This document shows positions 62,493-64,000 of a DNA stretch of 64,000 nt, one piece after another. The first letter of the stretch is position 1, and the number at the start of each line of letters is the position of its first letter. The notes under the pieces were generated by a model. The model was not told the origin of the DNA. It did no database searches and worked only from the letters and a program-made list of their open reading frames with translations. Source of the stretch: Variovorax brevis. GTDB taxonomy: Bacteria; Pseudomonadota; Gammaproteobacteria; Burkholderiales; Burkholderiaceae_C. Location of the stretch: contig NZ_JASZYG010000016.1 in the NCBI RefSeq assembly GCF_030317105.1, positions 62,001-126,000 of the forward strand, given 5' to 3'. Made by a program: the position numbers and the translations under genes.

Positions 62493-62846
62493 GCGTGGCC
62501 TTAGGGGAACTTCCTGAAATGGTGCGGCACGGCTGGCGGTTCGGGGTGCAGGTGCGCAGAGGCACGGTCTGAAGGACGGCACGCCGTAGTAGCACCGCAT
62601 GACGACAATGCACTTCTCCCGCCTGGCGAGCGCCACAGCGCGCGCAATCGCCGCCGTGCGCACTCAGCACTGCCCTCCCCCGACCTTCCGCCCTCGCAGA
62701 TCGGCGCAAACCGATGCGCAATGCGGTCGTTCGCCGTGGCGAGCCGCCACCAGCCAAGGCGCGAAGATTCTTACTATAAGCGCTGGTGGGGCGAGGTTTC
62801 GGAACCGCGAGCGTGAAGCAGATGCGTTGGGACGTGGAATTGTCCG
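62493..62846. other. 354-bp stretch without a supported gene
   Basis: Short Arg/Ala-rich frames on both strands, none with a motif or credible start. Confidence 0.3.
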
Positions 62847-63000
62847 TCAAGTCCCGCCATGCGCTCTCGCGATTTGTCTGGCGATGAACAGGCCCAAGCC
62901 CAGGTGCGAGCGATCCGATTTCGGCCGACCTTCGGCGCCGCGGCGCAACGGCTCGTAATTCACATCGCGTGTCGCCCTGCTTTGCGAACTCGCGAACAGC
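62847..63000 (-). pseudogene. Histidine-kinase ATPase-domain scrap
   Basis: The minus-strand reading EPLRRGAEGRPKSDRSHLGL then GLFIARQIARAHGGT is the G2-box end of a sensor kinase HATPase domain (GLGL-FIA-Q-IA-AHGG). It stops at a TGA immediately after GGT. Upstream, IPLAEIERLFA resembles the preceding ATP-lid region, but the linking residues are scrambled. No kinase core or sensor remains. Confidence 0.65.
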
Positions 63001-63192
63001 CGCTCGATCTCAGCGAGCGGAATGTCCCGGGCGACAGCATCCTCGATCCAGGCGCCTGGAAGCGCGGCGCGTTGCATACCAATTCCTCGTCGCATGTGGA
63101 TTCGAGATCGCCGGGCGCCGTTGCGATGGCCATCCCAGCGCCCAAGCTAGCGCGGTTGCGGCGCCGACGCGTGCACCCTCACTGAGGGCACC

Positions 63193-64000
63193 CTACGCAC
63201 CTTTCCAAAGGCGTTGAGTGGCGCGCTGTCGCATAAGGCTCCGTTCGTCCGCGGTTGCCTTCGGCGAAGCTTGAGACAATGCCAACTCGCGAAACCGACG
63301 CACCGCCGGATTGTGCGTGTCGGCGCGCGTGGCCATCGCCAATGAAATGCCCGCCGATGCCGGCAGCCGCTGGATCTGGCGAAACACCACATCGCGCGCC
63401 GCCAGTCGCGCACTGACCGAAGGCACAAGCGCCACTCCCATGCCGCTTTGCACCAGGCTGATCACGGTTTGTACCTGGGTCGCTTCCTGGGCGACGTGCG
63501 GCGTCAGCCCGGCTTGCTGGAACACCAGCATCACCATGGCGTGCAGGCCCGGGACGTGCGTCGACGCGTAGTCCACCAAAGGCTCCCGCGCGAGTTCACG
63601 CAAGGTCAGGCGCTTCTTTGCGGCCAGCGCGTGCGTCGAAGGCAGCACTGCGCAGAACACGTCACTCTCGACTATCTCGAAAAACAGGGTGCTGGCCGAC
63701 CCCGTCGGATAGCGCACAAGCCCAACGTCCAGTTCGCCGCTCTCGACCATCGCCAGTAGTTCCAAGTTGGCGGACTCGCGCAGCACCAGTTCGACCTGCG
63801 GGTAGCGGGCGCGAAACGCAGGCAACAGGCCCGGCAGCAGTGCGTAGGTGGCGGATCCGACAAAGCCCACCTTCAGCGTTCCCCGCTCACCGCCGGCCGC
63901 GGCGAGTGCGGCTTCTCGCAAGGCCTTCGCGTCATTCACACAGCGCCGGGCCAGGGCCAGCGCGGCAGTGCCCGCGGCCGTCAGCGCGACGCCGCGCGCC
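63193..64000 (-). CDS. LysR-family transcriptional regulator, partial (N-terminus outside window)
   Basis: 269 codons to the window edge. At the edge ARGVALTAAGTAALALARRC is the end of a LysR winged helix (wing plus linker helix). The substrate-binding domain follows: GTLKVGFVGSATYALLPGLL, RARYPQVELVLRESANLELL, GELDVGLVRYP and VSLVQSGMGVALVPSVSARL. No lesion. The target and ligand are unknown because the divergent neighbour lies outside the window. Confidence 0.9.
   Translation of the reverse strand, partial: ARGVALTAAGTAALALARRCVNDAKALREAALAAAGGERGTLKVGFVGSATYALLPGLLPAFRARYPQVELVLRESANLELLAMVESGELDVGLVRYPTGSASTLFFEIVESDVFCAVLPSTHALAAKKRLTLRELAREPLVDYASTHVPGLHAMVMLVFQQAGLTPHVAQEATQVQTVISLVQSGMGVALVPSVSARLAARDVVFRQIQRLPASAGISLAMATRADTHNPAVRRFRELALSQASPKATADERSLMRQRATQRLWKGA

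Overview
The window is GC-rich DNA from what looks like a betaproteobacterium, most likely Burkholderiales/Comamonadaceae (Variovorax- or Polaromonas-like). This is inferred from codon use, the ArgP-ArgO pair, a PaiB-type regulator, an HU gene and the insertion-sequence repertoire (IS256, IS66, IS6, IS110, IS21-like, ISKra4). No marker gene fixes the genus. No tRNA, rRNA or CRISPR was seen.

Layout. Positions 1-5580 are an insertion-sequence graveyard: a partial IS256 transposase, a truncated IS66 accessory gene, an IS6 remnant, a decayed IS110 fused to a DUF6788 fragment, and two decayed genes of unknown role. Positions 5580-13733 encode a first fused TcB-TcC insecticidal-toxin cocoon with an unrecognised C-terminal effector. 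An intact-looking ISKra4 element (13872-15539) nested in an older copy follows. Positions 16824-24653 hold four minus-strand genes: an ALO-type flavoprotein oxidase with extra domains, two beta-sandwich (CARDB-like) proteins and an SH3b/OmpA-like protein. Opposite them is 25070-28363, one open frame joining a CadC-like winged-helix/TPR regulator to a complete type-B carboxylesterase. After a membrane/coiled-coil gene, a small zinc-ribbon ORF and a broken methyltransferase comes the second toxin locus: a fused TcB-TcC (31380-39065) ending in a possible restriction-nuclease-fold toxin, then a very large TcA (39220-49983). From 50574 the DNA looks more like ordinary chromosome: ArgP/ArgO with a perfect inverted repeat between them, PaiB, a GNAT acetyltransferase, a large SNF2 helicase, HU and a LysR gene, again interrupted by IS scars.

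How it fits together. TcA forms the pentameric receptor-binding, pore and translocation channel, and each fused BC protein is a closed cocoon carrying its own C-terminal toxin. One TcA with two BC partners suggests one injector with interchangeable warheads. The four-gene cluster between the two BC genes is not a known Tc component. Like the Tc proteins, its members lack obvious signal peptides, and its divergent regulator is an OmpR-type DNA-binding domain beside a 12-bp-period direct repeat. I regard this cluster plus regulator-esterase as the best candidate for an undescribed system.

Many genes at the island edges are broken: an HU gene without a start codon, a methyltransferase with an internal deletion, a histidine-kinase scrap and a duplicated tail of the SNF2 gene. 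This fits an island shaped by repeated IS-mediated rearrangement. All family assignments come from reading the translated sequence; no database search was run.
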